NCBI RefSeq assembly: GCF_035998675.1
Contig: NZ_DASYHI010000013.1
Span: 310,001 to 374,000 of the forward strand
DNA: 64,000 nucleotides
Reading direction: 5' to 3'
Origin: Telluribacter sp035998675
GTDB lineage: Bacteria; Bacteroidota; Bacteroidia; Cytophagales; Spirosomataceae
Each line of letters starts with the position of its first letter. Positions within the stretch are counted from its first letter, which is position 1. A model generated the notes under the pieces. That model was given only the letters and a program-made list of their open reading frames with translations. It made no database searches and had not been told where the DNA came from. Shown piece after piece: positions 35,766 to 43,317 of this stretch. The position numbers and the translations under genes are program-made.

Positions 35766-37217
35766 ATGCAACAAAACAACCTGATTAAAACAGAAGCCTA
35801 CGTAAACGGTAAGTGGCTGAAAGCCACAAGCGGTAAAACGTTTGATGTCACTAACCCGGCTACGGGCGAAGTGATAGCGGCTGTGCCCGATATGAGTCGG
35901 GAGGAGGTACGTCAGGCGATTGACGCAGCGGACCGGGCCTGGCCCGCGTACCGTGATATGACGGCGAAGGAGCGCTCCGCCCTGATGCGGAGGTGGTTTG
36001 ATCTGATTATGGAGCACAAAGAAGAGCTGGCCCGGATCATGACCATTGAGTCCGGCAAGGTACTTACCGAAAGCCTGGGGGAAGTCAGCTACGGTGCTTC
36101 CTTCGTCGAATGGTTTGCCGAGGAGGCCAAACGTGCCTATGGCGATGTTATTCCTCCACCTACCAAAGACCGGCGGCTAGTGGTCATTAAGCAGTCCATA
36201 GGGGTAGTAGCCGCCATTACTCCCTGGAACTTCCCGCTGGCCATGATTACCCGTAAGGTAGGTCCCGCCCTGGTTGCGGGTAGTCCGGTATTGATCAAAC
36301 CCCCATCAGAAACTCCCCTGACCGGACTAGCCATCGCAGCCCTGGCTGAGCAGGCCGGGTTTCCGCCCGGCGTTTACAACACGATCACAACTACTGACAG
36401 CAAAGGCATCGGAAAAGAGCTTTGTGAGAACCCCAAAGTGCGCAAGCTTTCCTTTACCGGCTCCACGCCCGTAGGCAAGGTACTTATGAGCCAGTGTGCC
36501 TCTACGCTGAAAAAGCTGTCGCTGGAGCTGGGCGGTAACGCTCCCTTCATTGTCTTTGACGACGCGGATGTGGATGCGGCCGTAAAGGGTGCAATCGTAT
36601 CCAAATTTCGCCACAACGGCCAGACCTGCGTTTGCGTCAACCGCTTACTGGTACAAGAAAAAATATACGACGAGTTTGTGGAGAAGTTCTCGCGGGCGGT
36701 AGCTGAACTAAAGATTGGCAACGGTCTTGATAAAAGTGTGCAGTTGGGTCCTCTGATTAGTGAAAAAGCTATTGAAAAGGTAACCGAACACGTAGAGGAT
36801 GCCGTCTCAAAAGGAGCCAGGGTTACCTACGGCGGCGAACGCATGAAAGGCCTTTTTTATAAGCCAACGGTACTGGCCGACGCTACCGCAGATATGATCA
36901 TTGCCAGAGAAGAGGTATTTGGTCCGGTGGCTCCTGTTTTCCGGTTCAGTACCGAGGATGAGGCCATAAAGATGGCAAATGATACCCAGTACGGTCTGGC
37001 CTCATACTTTTACAGCCAGGATGTGAACCGCTGCTGGCGGGTAGCCGAAGCCCTGGAATATGGTATGGTAGGGATTAACGAAGGCTTAATCTCGACGGAA
37101 GTAGCTCCCTTTGGGGGTATAAAAGAATCCGGCTTTGGCCGCGAAGGCTCAAAGTACGGCATGGACTACTTTATGGAAATTAAGTACCTGTGTTTTGGGG
37201 GAGTAGATAAACCATAA
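35766..37217 (+). CDS. gabD: NAD(P)-dependent succinate-semialdehyde dehydrogenase
   Basis: 483 residues of the aldehyde dehydrogenase superfamily, closest in pattern to GabD. Catalytic Glu in LELGGNAPF, catalytic Cys in GQTCVCVNR, and the WNFPLAMITRK cofactor segment. It oxidises succinate semialdehyde to succinate in GABA and related routes. The frame opens at 35670, but the ATG at 35766 gives the usual N-terminus (VNGKW). A small GNAT gene follows after 7 bases, likely co-transcribed. Confidence 0.9.
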   Translation: MQQNNLIKTEAYVNGKWLKATSGKTFDVTNPATGEVIAAVPDMSREEVRQAIDAADRAWPAYRDMTAKERSALMRRWFDLIMEHKEELARIMTIESGKVLTESLGEVSYGASFVEWFAEEAKRAYGDVIPPPTKDRRLVVIKQSIGVVAAITPWNFPLAMITRKVGPALVAGSPVLIKPPSETPLTGLAIAALAEQAGFPPGVYNTITTTDSKGIGKELCENPKVRKLSFTGSTPVGKVLMSQCASTLKKLSLELGGNAPFIVFDDADVDAAVKGAIVSKFRHNGQTCVCVNRLLVQEKIYDEFVEKFSRAVAELKIGNGLDKSVQLGPLISEKAIEKVTEHVEDAVSKGARVTYGGERMKGLFYKPTVLADATADMIIAREEVFGPVAPVFRFSTEDEAIKMANDTQYGLASYFYSQDVNRCWRVAEALEYGMVGINEGLISTEVAPFGGIKESGFGREGSKYGMDYFMEIKYLCFGGVDKP

Positions 37218-37224
37218 ATAAACA

Positions 37225-37533
37225 ATGAACAAAGCAGAATTTGTATCCAATGATAAAGGCTCTTTTGTCGTGAAGGAAAACGGCGAGCGGGTAGCCGAAA
37301 TGGTAATTGGTATAGTAGGCAACGAGATGGCCGTGTACCATACGGCCGTTTTGGAAAGGTTACAGGGCCAGGGGCTCGCTAAAAAACTTCTTGACGCCAT
37401 GGCCGACTACGCCCGCGACAACAACCTGATGGTAACTACCTACTGTCCTTTTGTACAGGGCCAGTTTAAGAAGCAGGAAGAGCAGTACGGCGACATCTGG
37501 AAAAAGGATAAGCCGCAGCTGAAAGCGATGTGA
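37225..37533 (+). CDS. GNAT-family N-acetyltransferase (short YjdJ-like type)
   Basis: 102 residues of the short GCN5-related type. The acetyl-CoA loop is LERLQGQGLAKKLLDA, with a preceding strand AVYHTAV and a later TTYCPFVQG. Proteins of this size often acetylate small molecules or proteins of unknown identity. It lies 7 bases after gabD and converges with the phosphoesterase gene. Confidence 0.85.
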   Translation: MNKAEFVSNDKGSFVVKENGERVAEMVIGIVGNEMAVYHTAVLERLQGQGLAKKLLDAMADYARDNNLMVTTYCPFVQGQFKKQEEQYGDIWKKDKPQLKAM

Positions 37534-37549
37534 GCAAATAATAAGCTGA

Positions 37550-38395
37550 CTATCCTTGGGCTTTTTGAAGGCTGAATAAAGTAATTTCTGGCCGGACGTT
37601 GAACCGAACCTGCCACAGGTGCCCCAGCGCCCGGTTTATGTAGAGCGTTCTTCCATCTTCCAGGTCTATCATGCCAGCCGTATATCTTTTGTTCTTTACT
37701 GGTAACAGAGGCGCACGCAGAAAGGGAGGCTTGCACTGCCCGCCGTGGGTATGTCCCGATAGTACCCAACCCCGGTAGCCGTTCCAGACGGGCTGGTCAG
37801 CGGCATCCGGGTTATGGCAAAGCAGTACACTGGGCTGCTGTGGATCTACGGAGTTCATAACGGCTTGGGGATTAAAGTTGGGACTCCAGTAGTCGTCAAT
37901 CCCAATGATATTCAAGCCCTGAAAGTCCTTCTGCTCGTTCCGCAGAATGGTCACCCCCTTTTCTGTAAGTAAGCCGGAAATATGGTCGGCTACTGGCTTT
38001 TCGGCCCAATTTTCACCGTAATCATGATTCCCCAGTACTCCTGCGGTACCTAACCGACCAACTACGGCATCTCTGAACACTTCTTCCAGCTGATTCAACT
38101 GCTCCTTCGACTCGTAGCTGACAAAGTCGCCCGTGTACACGACAAAGTCAGGGTTGTACTGCTGCGCTTTCTTAAAAGAATCAACGAGGTACTTGCGGTC
38201 AAACCGGTTGCCGACATGGATGTCGCTGATCTGCATCAGGGTCTTGCCCACCAGCCTATCGGGCAGGTTCCTGACGGGCATATTGACCCTCACGAATTCC
38301 AGCCAGAAGGGTTCAATCTGCCAGGTATACAAGCCCGTGAGCAATCCGGCTGCGCCCATTGCTGCCGCGCCTTTCAGGAAATTTCTTCTGTTCAC
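37550..38395 (-). CDS. Tat-exported metallophosphoesterase
   Basis: 281 residues. The N-terminus is a twin-arginine signal (MNRRNFLKGAAAMG) with a hydrophobic stretch. The phosphoesterase metal motifs follow: SDIHVG, YTGDFV, LGNHDYG and SGHTHGGQ. The start is a GTG, kept because it is the only one that retains the whole Tat signal. It belongs to the YkuE-like group, and the substrate may be a lipid or nucleotide. Confidence 0.87.
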   Translation of the reverse strand: MNRRNFLKGAAAMGAAGLLTGLYTWQIEPFWLEFVRVNMPVRNLPDRLVGKTLMQISDIHVGNRFDRKYLVDSFKKAQQYNPDFVVYTGDFVSYESKEQLNQLEEVFRDAVVGRLGTAGVLGNHDYGENWAEKPVADHISGLLTEKGVTILRNEQKDFQGLNIIGIDDYWSPNFNPQAVMNSVDPQQPSVLLCHNPDAADQPVWNGYRGWVLSGHTHGGQCKPPFLRAPLLPVKNKRYTAGMIDLEDGRTLYINRALGHLWQVRFNVRPEITLFSLQKAQG

Positions 38396-38430
38396 AATAG
38401 TACTGTATTAGTGGGTAAATCTGCCATGGG

Positions 38431-38892
38431 TCAGGTCGGTAAGTCCTTGTTGGGAGGGGCCACTGCCCGGGCTGCCGGAGGAGTTCTTTCGGCTGCAATG
38501 GAAAGGTACTTCTCGCGGCCCAGGGTCAGAAAATAAAGTACTACAACCAGAGCAGGTACCAGCAATAGCAGTAAGAAAGTACTTTCTACGTTAAACAAAA
38601 ACCGGAGGGTATTGTACAGAACCACCAGAAAAAGGGCGATCACCAGCAGGTTTACATTCCGGAAGCCACTCACGGCATAGGTTATTGTTTCGTTTTCAGA
38701 AATATCAAACGTCAGGCCCGGACTTTTCAGCCAGTCAATCCGGGCATAGAGGGTATGCCGACCCGGCGCTACCTTCACCGTAAGGAAACCTTCGTTGGCA
38801 AGGCTTCCTACTTTAGTACCATCCATGTAAATACTATATGCCATGAATCGGTTTATCGATTCATCATTCCGCTTGATCCTGACCGTCGCCAT
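38431..38892 (-). CDS. Small membrane protein with PEGA-like N-terminal domain
   Basis: 153 residues. The first 70 residues are beta-rich (YSIYMDGTKVGSLANEGFLTVKVAPGRHTLYARID), resembling PEGA-type surface-layer repeats. Two transmembrane spans follow at about residues 78-97 and 104-123. The frame opens with a GTG at 38928; the ATG at 38892 is preferred. Function unknown. Confidence 0.6.
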   Translation of the reverse strand: MATVRIKRNDESINRFMAYSIYMDGTKVGSLANEGFLTVKVAPGRHTLYARIDWLKSPGLTFDISENETITYAVSGFRNVNLLVIALFLVVLYNTLRFLFNVESTFLLLLLVPALVVVLYFLTLGREKYLSIAAERTPPAARAVAPPNKDLPT

Positions 38893-39238
38893 AGCCGTTC
38901 TCTCTCTACCTGAAACCCAAACTTTCACCAGGTACCTATTCCGTAGGTACCTGCTAACTTCTCAAATATAAAAGTATTACCATAGTTTTTTTATCGTCCG
39001 GGTTCTGGAATTTTTCGAATCTAAAAATTTTCAGCGGCCCTGAAAAAACCGGAGCTAAATTTCTATACCGGAAAACTACTTTATGCCTTCGCCTTATACT
39101 GCAAACTACCATAGTCGATTTCCAGCAGGTACATGAATAACCCTACCGACCAGCAAAACCAAACGCTATGGACAGAAACAGTGCCATTTTTCAGGTATTC
39201 ATCAAACTACATCGGATAGTAGAAACAGCACCTGCTTT
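38893..39238. other. Intergenic stretch with one hairpin, no gene seen
   Basis: 346 bases between two minus-strand membrane genes. It contains a perfect palindrome at 38929-38953 (CAGGTACCTA arms, 5-base loop) upstream of the PEGA-like gene. Otherwise AT-rich and without a supported coding frame. Confidence 0.5.
38929..38953. repeat. GGTACC hairpin upstream of the PEGA-like gene
   Basis: Perfect 10-bp arms CAGGTACCTA/TAGGTACCTG around TTCCG, 37 bases before the ATG at 38892. It could be a regulator site or an mRNA leader stem. Confidence 0.45.
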
Positions 39239-39637
39239 TCAGGCCCTGCTGGTAGCCAACCGAAAGCAGAATACCGAAAGTAACAGCGTTATGGGTGTAA
39301 AAAGTATGGTTTCCAGGGTTGCGACGGCCAGGAGGTTGCCCACGGTATTGAGCAGAAAAAGCGCGAACATGGTCCAAAAGAAAATTTTGAAAAAGAGAGG
39401 AGGCAGGTTTACCCGCAGCAGCCCGCCCTTTATGGCTACCATTGCCAGTAGCAGCAAATTGATGGCAATGGATACGGCCTCCATAGTATATAACTGCGAA
39501 GAGTTCTGTATCCTACCACCCCATACTATTCCCGAAGGTACTACGCCCAGTACTACCAGCACATGGAACGCTAGTATCAGGGTGAGCAGGGCCAGTACAC
39601 CATTAATGGCAAATCGTTCAGTAATAAGGGTTTTCAT
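39239..39637 (-). CDS. Four-helix membrane protein (unknown)
   Basis: 132 residues with four hydrophobic spans, at about 12-34, 50-70, 83-102 and 108-127, and a conserved-looking GVVPSGIVWGG loop. I recognise the type as a common hypothetical of Bacteroidota but know no function. A GGTACCCT hairpin lies at 39653-39671, just upstream of its ATG. It is the last core gene before the accessory island. Confidence 0.6.
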   Translation of the reverse strand: MKTLITERFAINGVLALLTLILAFHVLVVLGVVPSGIVWGGRIQNSSQLYTMEAVSIAINLLLLAMVAIKGGLLRVNLPPLFFKIFFWTMFALFLLNTVGNLLAVATLETILFTPITLLLSVFCFRLATSRA

Positions 39638-39652
39638 AGCGTGGGTTTACCC

Positions 39653-39671
39653 GGTACCCTGTGAGGGTACC
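39653..39671. repeat. GGTACC hairpin upstream of the four-helix protein gene
   Basis: GGTACCCT and AGGGTACC arms around a 3-base loop, 15 bases before the ATG at 39637. Similar in kind to the hairpin at 38929-38953. Confidence 0.4.
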
Positions 39672-39702
39672 TATAGTAGTTTAGCGCCTCAAATTTATTG
39701 AA

Positions 39703-39725
39703 AAAATCAGCGTATATGCCAGCTG
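39703..39725. repeat. Left copy of 23-bp direct repeat bounding the island
   Basis: A 23-base sequence beginning AAAATCAGCGTATATG, identical to 43089-43111 in the same orientation. Read on the minus strand both copies can encode a shared SWHIR-stop ending, so they may be copies of one gene's 3' end. They bracket the AT-rich region. Confidence 0.7.
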
Positions 39726-39743
39726 AAACCTATTTTTAAGCCT

Positions 39744-39875
39744 TTTTTGGAGTTATCTCCGACAATTATTCTACGGTTTCTACCTTTTTTAAAAGCACTG
39801 ATTCCAAAGGTGCATTTGAATATCCAAGTCCGGCGGGTTTCTAACTTGGTAGGTCGTTGGAGAGAACTCTGACAA
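39744..39875. mobile_element. 132-bp inverted-repeat element, copy 1
   Basis: 132 bases with imperfect ends (left TTTTTTGGAGTTATCTCC-like, right ending GAACTCTGACAA). The interior is shared with copies 2 and 3 (GGTGCATTTGAATATCC and CGGCGGGTTTCTAACTTGG blocks). No coding capacity, so MITE-like. This is the most diverged copy at its tips. Confidence 0.8.
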
Positions 39876-39974
39876 CGGCATCAATGTTTTTCTAGTCCAT
39901 TTAATCATTAGTCCATTTGCTTGATTAAGTCCAATAAATTGGAAACTAGGTTTGAAATAAACTACTTTCCATGT

Positions 39975-40658
39975 TTAATCATTATTTATCCATTCTATTT
40001 TTTCGTCGATAGATTGGATATTTTTGAACCTCATGTTTTTAAAACTTTCGATAAGTTCGACACTTTCTGAAACGACATATTTTTCTAATTCCTTATTTAG
40101 ACTGTTAATTTCAAGCTTAACTACTATGTAATCTGATTCTTTAAAAGTGATTAAATCATCATTTAAACTAAACCTACTTTTGAAGATAAAGGTTTTATTC
40201 CCTGTTTTTCCAAGAGCAAAGTTGTTATATGAATTTGTATCGAAGTAGCGATTGCCATATGGCGGAGCCATATATTCAGGAACTTTTTCGAGTAGCAATA
40301 TTAAATTAGATTCAATTTTAAAGTTGTTTGAAAATAGCTCTACCTTTTTTATAGCGAAATTGAAATCTTCTAAAGTTGAGTTTTCTAAATAAAATTCTAC
40401 CCAGTATTCTTTTTCATGAGCATACTTGTAAATTCTGCTTAATCTGTTTAGGCTAACGTATTCTCCTTTGGTTATCGAAACGACAGTGTTGTTATTACTT
40501 TGTTCAACTTTATCAATGTCTGAAATGCCATCTGATAACGACCTTATTTTGGCATATAAATCTTCCGTTTCTTGGTTACTTTTCGTCTCTTTCTTCATAG
40601 CATAAATAAATGCTACTATAAACAGAATAAAAATTATCGATACTACTAATATTATCAT
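39975..40658 (-). CDS. AT-rich cassette gene, membrane-anchored unknown protein
   Basis: 227 residues. One N-terminal transmembrane span (IILVVSIIFILFIVAFIYA, about residues 2-22), then a long soluble part rich in Lys, Asn and Glu with a coiled-coil-like start. I recognise no domain. A TTG at 40670 opens the frame; the ATG at 40658 is preferred. It is flanked on both sides by direct copies of the 132-bp element, so it may have moved as a passenger. Very AT-rich and GTAC-poor compared with neighbours. Confidence 0.6.
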   Translation of the reverse strand: MIILVVSIIFILFIVAFIYAMKKETKSNQETEDLYAKIRSLSDGISDIDKVEQSNNNTVVSITKGEYVSLNRLSRIYKYAHEKEYWVEFYLENSTLEDFNFAIKKVELFSNNFKIESNLILLLEKVPEYMAPPYGNRYFDTNSYNNFALGKTGNKTFIFKSRFSLNDDLITFKESDYIVVKLEINSLNKELEKYVVSESVELIESFKNMRFKNIQSIDEKIEWINND

Positions 40659-40698
40659 GTTGTAGGTCAATCTGTATGCTATGGTCGTGTTTACGCCT

Positions 40699-40830
40699 TT
40701 GTTGGAGTTATCTCCGACAATTATTCTACGGCATCTCCTTTTTGTAAAAGTACTGATCCCAAAGGTGCATTTGAATATCCAAGCCCGGCGGGTTTCTAAC
40801 TTGGTAGGTCGTTGGAGAGAACTCCAACAA
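40699..40830. mobile_element. 132-bp inverted-repeat element, copy 2
   Basis: Same length and orientation as copies 1 and 3. The left end is TTGTTGGAGTTATCTCC and the right end GGAGAGAACTCCAACAA, one mismatch from a perfect 17-bp inverted repeat. It lies just upstream of the 39975-40658 gene. Confidence 0.85.
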
Positions 40831-40879
40831 CGGCTGTAAAAAGACTTTCAGAAGGCATACCTTGTTGATTTAAATTACC

Positions 40880-40946
40880 GCTAACGGTTAGTATAAACAA
40901 CGTGCTAGGCCGTCGGCCGTAGTATGATGTTTATACAATGTTAGGC
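40880..40946. repeat. attC-like palindrome 1
   Basis: 67-base imperfect palindrome: GTATAAACA at 40891-40899 pairs with TGTTTATAC at 40928-40936. The inner CTAGGCCG/CGGCCGTAG stem carries one extra base. The outer core GTTAGGC (40940-40946) fits the integron R' consensus GTTRRRY. It lies at the 3' end of the 40956-41321 gene, as attC does in a cassette. Confidence 0.55.
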
Positions 40947-40955
40947 ATAGGCATT

Positions 40956-41321
40956 TTATATTTTTTTTACTTCATACAATTCATAGCGTAAATCTTCCAT
41001 ATCACCAACGCCTATATTGTCATACCATGGTTCGTAATTCCAAAAAGTTAGATATTTTTCTTTTTGCTCAATAAAGAAAAGAACATTTGTATTTAAATAT
41101 CTACTCTTAATACCATCATAAAAATCTAATACATTACCGCCAGTAATTTTTATTTCTATTTTACTATTAACTATGAAAAATTCTTGTCTGATTCTTTCTG
41201 GGTAGTTTAACTCAATCGGTAAAGTATAAAAGTTTGGTTCGATGGTTAAAGTCAATATGATGCTATTATTTAATTTTTTAATTGATGACAGCTTGAGAAC
41301 GTCTGTAATACCTTCTTTCAT
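40956..41321 (-). CDS. AT-rich cassette gene of unknown function
   Basis: 121 residues, soluble, beta-rich in pattern (SIILTLTIEPNFYTLPIEL, KIEIKITGGNVLDFYDG), ending in an acidic tail. No domain recognised. Followed on its own strand by attC-like palindrome 1 and preceded by element copy 3. Low G+C suggests import. Small single-gene cassettes of unknown function are typical of integron arrays. Confidence 0.6.
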   Translation of the reverse strand: MKEGITDVLKLSSIKKLNNSIILTLTIEPNFYTLPIELNYPERIRQEFFIVNSKIEIKITGGNVLDFYDGIKSRYLNTNVLFFIEQKEKYLTFWNYEPWYDNIGVGDMEDLRYELYEVKKI

Positions 41322-41350
41322 TGTTCTACTATTTTAAATTTTTTACGCTT

Positions 41351-41482
41351 TTGTTGGAGTTATCTCCGACAATTATTCTACGGTATCTACCTTTTTTAAA
41401 AGCACTGATCCCAAAGGTGCATTTGAATATCCAATCCCGGCGGGTTTCTAACTTGGTAGATCGTTGGAGATAACTCCAACAA
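41351..41482. mobile_element. 132-bp inverted-repeat element, copy 3
   Basis: Perfect 17-bp terminal inverted repeats TTGTTGGAGTTATCTCC / GGAGATAACTCCAACAA. Interior nearly identical to copy 2. The exact length is shared by all three copies. It interrupts the frame of the 41396-41656 gene. Confidence 0.88.
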
Positions 41483-41656
41483 CGGCATCAAATAGTGCGT
41501 TGGAAATACTTTGAAATTTTTATTCTTCGAGTCAACAATTGTATTAGTTTTATCATCAATAATTGTAAAGGACATATCATAGCCACCGAAAGGGCCTGGC
41601 TGCGCAACAACACTTTTTATTGAAATAATAAGGAGTATTAAAATAAGTCGTATCAT
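41396..41656 (-). pseudogene. Signal-peptide protein gene truncated by element copy 3
   Basis: The frame begins with a signal peptide (LILLIISIKSVVAQ) and an unknown exported segment (PGPFGGYDMSFTIIDDKTN). From about codon 59 the translation comes from the 132-bp element (41482 downward), so the native C-terminus is missing. The gene is probably broken. Its upstream side carries attC-like palindrome 2, consistent with a cassette cut by the element. Confidence 0.55.
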
Positions 41657-41687
41657 TAAATTATAATGTTTTGTGTCTCCAAAAATT

Positions 41688-41759
41688 GCACAGAACGTAC
41701 TGGTGTAAACGGCGGCCTCGGCCGTCGGCCGAGGCTAGCGTTTACACGTTGTTAGGTGC
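41688..41759. repeat. attC-like palindrome 2
   Basis: 72 bases. GTGTAAACG (41703-41711) pairs with CGTTTACAC (41739-41747) around a GCCTCGGCC/GGCCGAGGC stem. The right end GTTAGGTGC fits the R' core GTTRRRY. It lies at the 3' end of the 41768-42190 gene. Confidence 0.6.
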
Positions 41760-41767
41760 AGGCATTT

Positions 41768-42190
41768 TTATAGGTCAGCTTTGATTTTCTCCTTAGCAAG
41801 CCAGTTAGTCAGTTCTTGTTTTAGTTTTATATTTTCTTCCTCTGTCATTTCACGTTTTGGTTGTGACCATTCTTTTAAACTATCAAAGAAAATGAGTATG
41901 TCGAATTGAGGAACCGCTGATAATTCATAATATATTTCGCAAAATTGGTCATTGGAAACATAGTAGATAGTTCCTGCTCGTCCATCCTGCTTCAAATGAA
42001 ATCCGTGTGTTAACAATATCTCTGGCAGTTTGTCCTTATCCCATTTGTCAATTAGCCATTTGTCTTTTTGTTCTTGAGGAATATGAGTGATATAGTTATC
42101 TTCAGAAATCTTAGTTTCAGTCCAACCATCAGGCAGATTGTACTCCCTTGGTTTTCTTTTATAACTGAACAATCTTTTTATAAAGTTCAT
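41768..42190 (-). CDS. AT-rich cassette gene of unknown function
   Basis: 140 residues, soluble and charged, starting MNFIKRLFSYKRKP. Notable segments are LPEILLTHGFHLKQDGRAGTIYYVS and FDILIFFDSLKEWSQP. No domain recognised; it may be an immunity- or Imm-like small protein, but that is a guess. Exactly bracketed by GTTAGGTGC of palindrome 2 and GCACCTAAC of palindrome 3, the arrangement of a complete cassette. Confidence 0.6.
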   Translation of the reverse strand: MNFIKRLFSYKRKPREYNLPDGWTETKISEDNYITHIPQEQKDKWLIDKWDKDKLPEILLTHGFHLKQDGRAGTIYYVSNDQFCEIYYELSAVPQFDILIFFDSLKEWSQPKREMTEEENIKLKQELTNWLAKEKIKADL

Positions 42191-42204
42191 AGGTTTTTAT
42201 GCTT

Positions 42205-42256
42205 GCACCTAACATCTGTATAAACGCAACCAGTTGCGTTTATTTCCGTTATAGAT
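42205..42256. repeat. attC-like palindrome 3
   Basis: Starts with GCACCTAAC (contains ACCTAAC, fitting RYYYAAC), followed by an 11-bp-armed stem TAAACGCAAC/GTTGCGTTTA with a 2-base loop at 42231-42232. The far core (GTTATAG) is degenerate. It lies 15 bases upstream of the 41768-42190 gene and would belong to the preceding, lost cassette. Confidence 0.5.
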
Positions 42257-42631
42257 TTAGTTCATCAGGTTTGTCCAACATAATAAAGTTTTCTCCCGCG
42301 GCGGCGGTCCGAAATAATCTCTGTGACATAGCGTTTGTTCCCGCTAACCCTGATTTGAAATCAGGGTTATATCTTCTCGCGTTTGCAACGCAAATAATAG
42401 CAAAGACATCCTCCAAATCCAAGTAAGCTGATTCAGAAGTTTTATTCTGATACTACCATTTGCGCACCTTTTTTTTCGGGCTTATACCAAATCCTAGCCC
42501 TACCAATCCATAACGTCTTTAAAGTGATAGCTGAGTTCATAGGTCATGGAATGGGCCTGGGCGTTAACGCAATCATAGGCCCTATGCTAGTAGACAGACT
42601 AAACCAGCAAATAAAGTTAGCAATTCTTTTC
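42257..42631. other. Gene-free stretch with two perfect palindromes
   Basis: No supported gene. A perfect 12-bp-armed palindrome lies at 42345-42369 (TAACCCTGATTT arms, single-base centre). A GCGTT-TGC-AACGC hairpin follows at 42379-42391. Paired palindromes like these resemble REP-type elements. Short minus-strand frames around 42,500-42,590 look like protein fragments that I could not assign. Confidence 0.5.
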
Positions 42632-42961
42632 ATTAAACCTCACTACTCTCTCCTGCCAACGCCGTCACCAGAAACCCCGTTAAAAACAGCCCCATCGTCC
42701 CAAACACAATGGCCAGGTAGGAGTGGAACGAACTGGCGTAATCCTGTAGGGTACCTTCTGTCCAGATCAGGGGCGAGAGACTCATTCAGAGGATTAGAAG
42801 TACACCAAGTACCACGCTAAGGATGGGTGCCGTTTCTCCCCGTAATGTCTTGTACTGCTGTGGTCCCGGCCCCTGATTGGAAAAAATCCCGGTTGCGGCA
42901 GCTATGGTAGCAATCGCCGCTATACTGACAGTGAGCAGTGTAATTGTATTTTTTGGTTTCA
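42632..42961 (-). pseudogene. Small membrane protein gene with in-frame TGA
   Basis: A 110-codon frame, ATG at 42961 and TAA at 42632-42634, interrupted by one TGA at codon 59 (42785-42787). Before it: a signal/TM segment, then GIFSNQGPGPQQYKTLRGE, resembling small Bacteroidota membrane proteins with a GPGPYxYxSxRGE motif. After it: two hydrophobic spans (SYLAIVFGTMGLFLTGFLVTAL) in the same frame. The smooth continuation suggests a recent nonsense change, and the protein also looks internally shortened. Reinitiation at the ATG right after the stop is possible. Confidence 0.6.
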
Positions 42962-43088
42962 TGAATTTAATGCTTTTCTCTTCAGGTATTTCTGCACACT
43001 ATGGCAAAGTAGGTGGTGTTTCGATAAGTTACCTTTCACGACAAAGGTGTCACCAGAGACTCAGGGTACCTATTGACCGGCATTGGGT

Positions 43089-43111
43089 AAAATCAGCGTA
43101 TATGCCAGCTG
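43089..43111. repeat. Right copy of 23-bp direct repeat bounding the island
   Basis: Identical to 39703-39725 over 23 bases, same orientation. It marks the right edge of the AT-rich cassette and pseudogene region. Confidence 0.7.
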
Positions 43112-43130
43112 GAAGTTACTTCTCCGTCCA

Positions 43131-43235
43131 CTAAAATTTCTCCTGTATAATAGTGAGCTTTTGCTGTTTGAGGTAGTCTAAAAAGGAGTCTGCCACGGGC
43201 GACAGCTTGCCGACACGGGTTCCCCGGCCGAAATC
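43131..43235 (-). pseudogene. C-terminal remnant of a LysR-type regulator
   Basis: About 34 residues of minus-strand translation end in GKLSPVADSFLDYLKQQ and a stop at 43131, matching the last helix of LysR-family effector domains. Nothing upstream in the frame continues the family: the frame runs into the promoter region of the M28 gene. Likely the leftover 3' end of a deleted gene at the island edge. Confidence 0.5.
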
Positions 43236-43317
43236 CTTTCTTCTGTTTTCACAACAAGTTGACAGGACTTTTGTATTTTTACTACTTATCCTGAATTCAA
43301 TTGGTCCTACTACTTCT

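Noticed and set aside
39168..39701. 177-codon plus-strand frame over the four-helix membrane gene
   Set aside because: Low-complexity Ser/Thr-rich translation with no domain, antisense to a better candidate.
42199..42426. 75-codon plus-strand frame in the island
   Set aside because: It runs through palindromes 3 and the REP-like hairpins and has no protein-like pattern.
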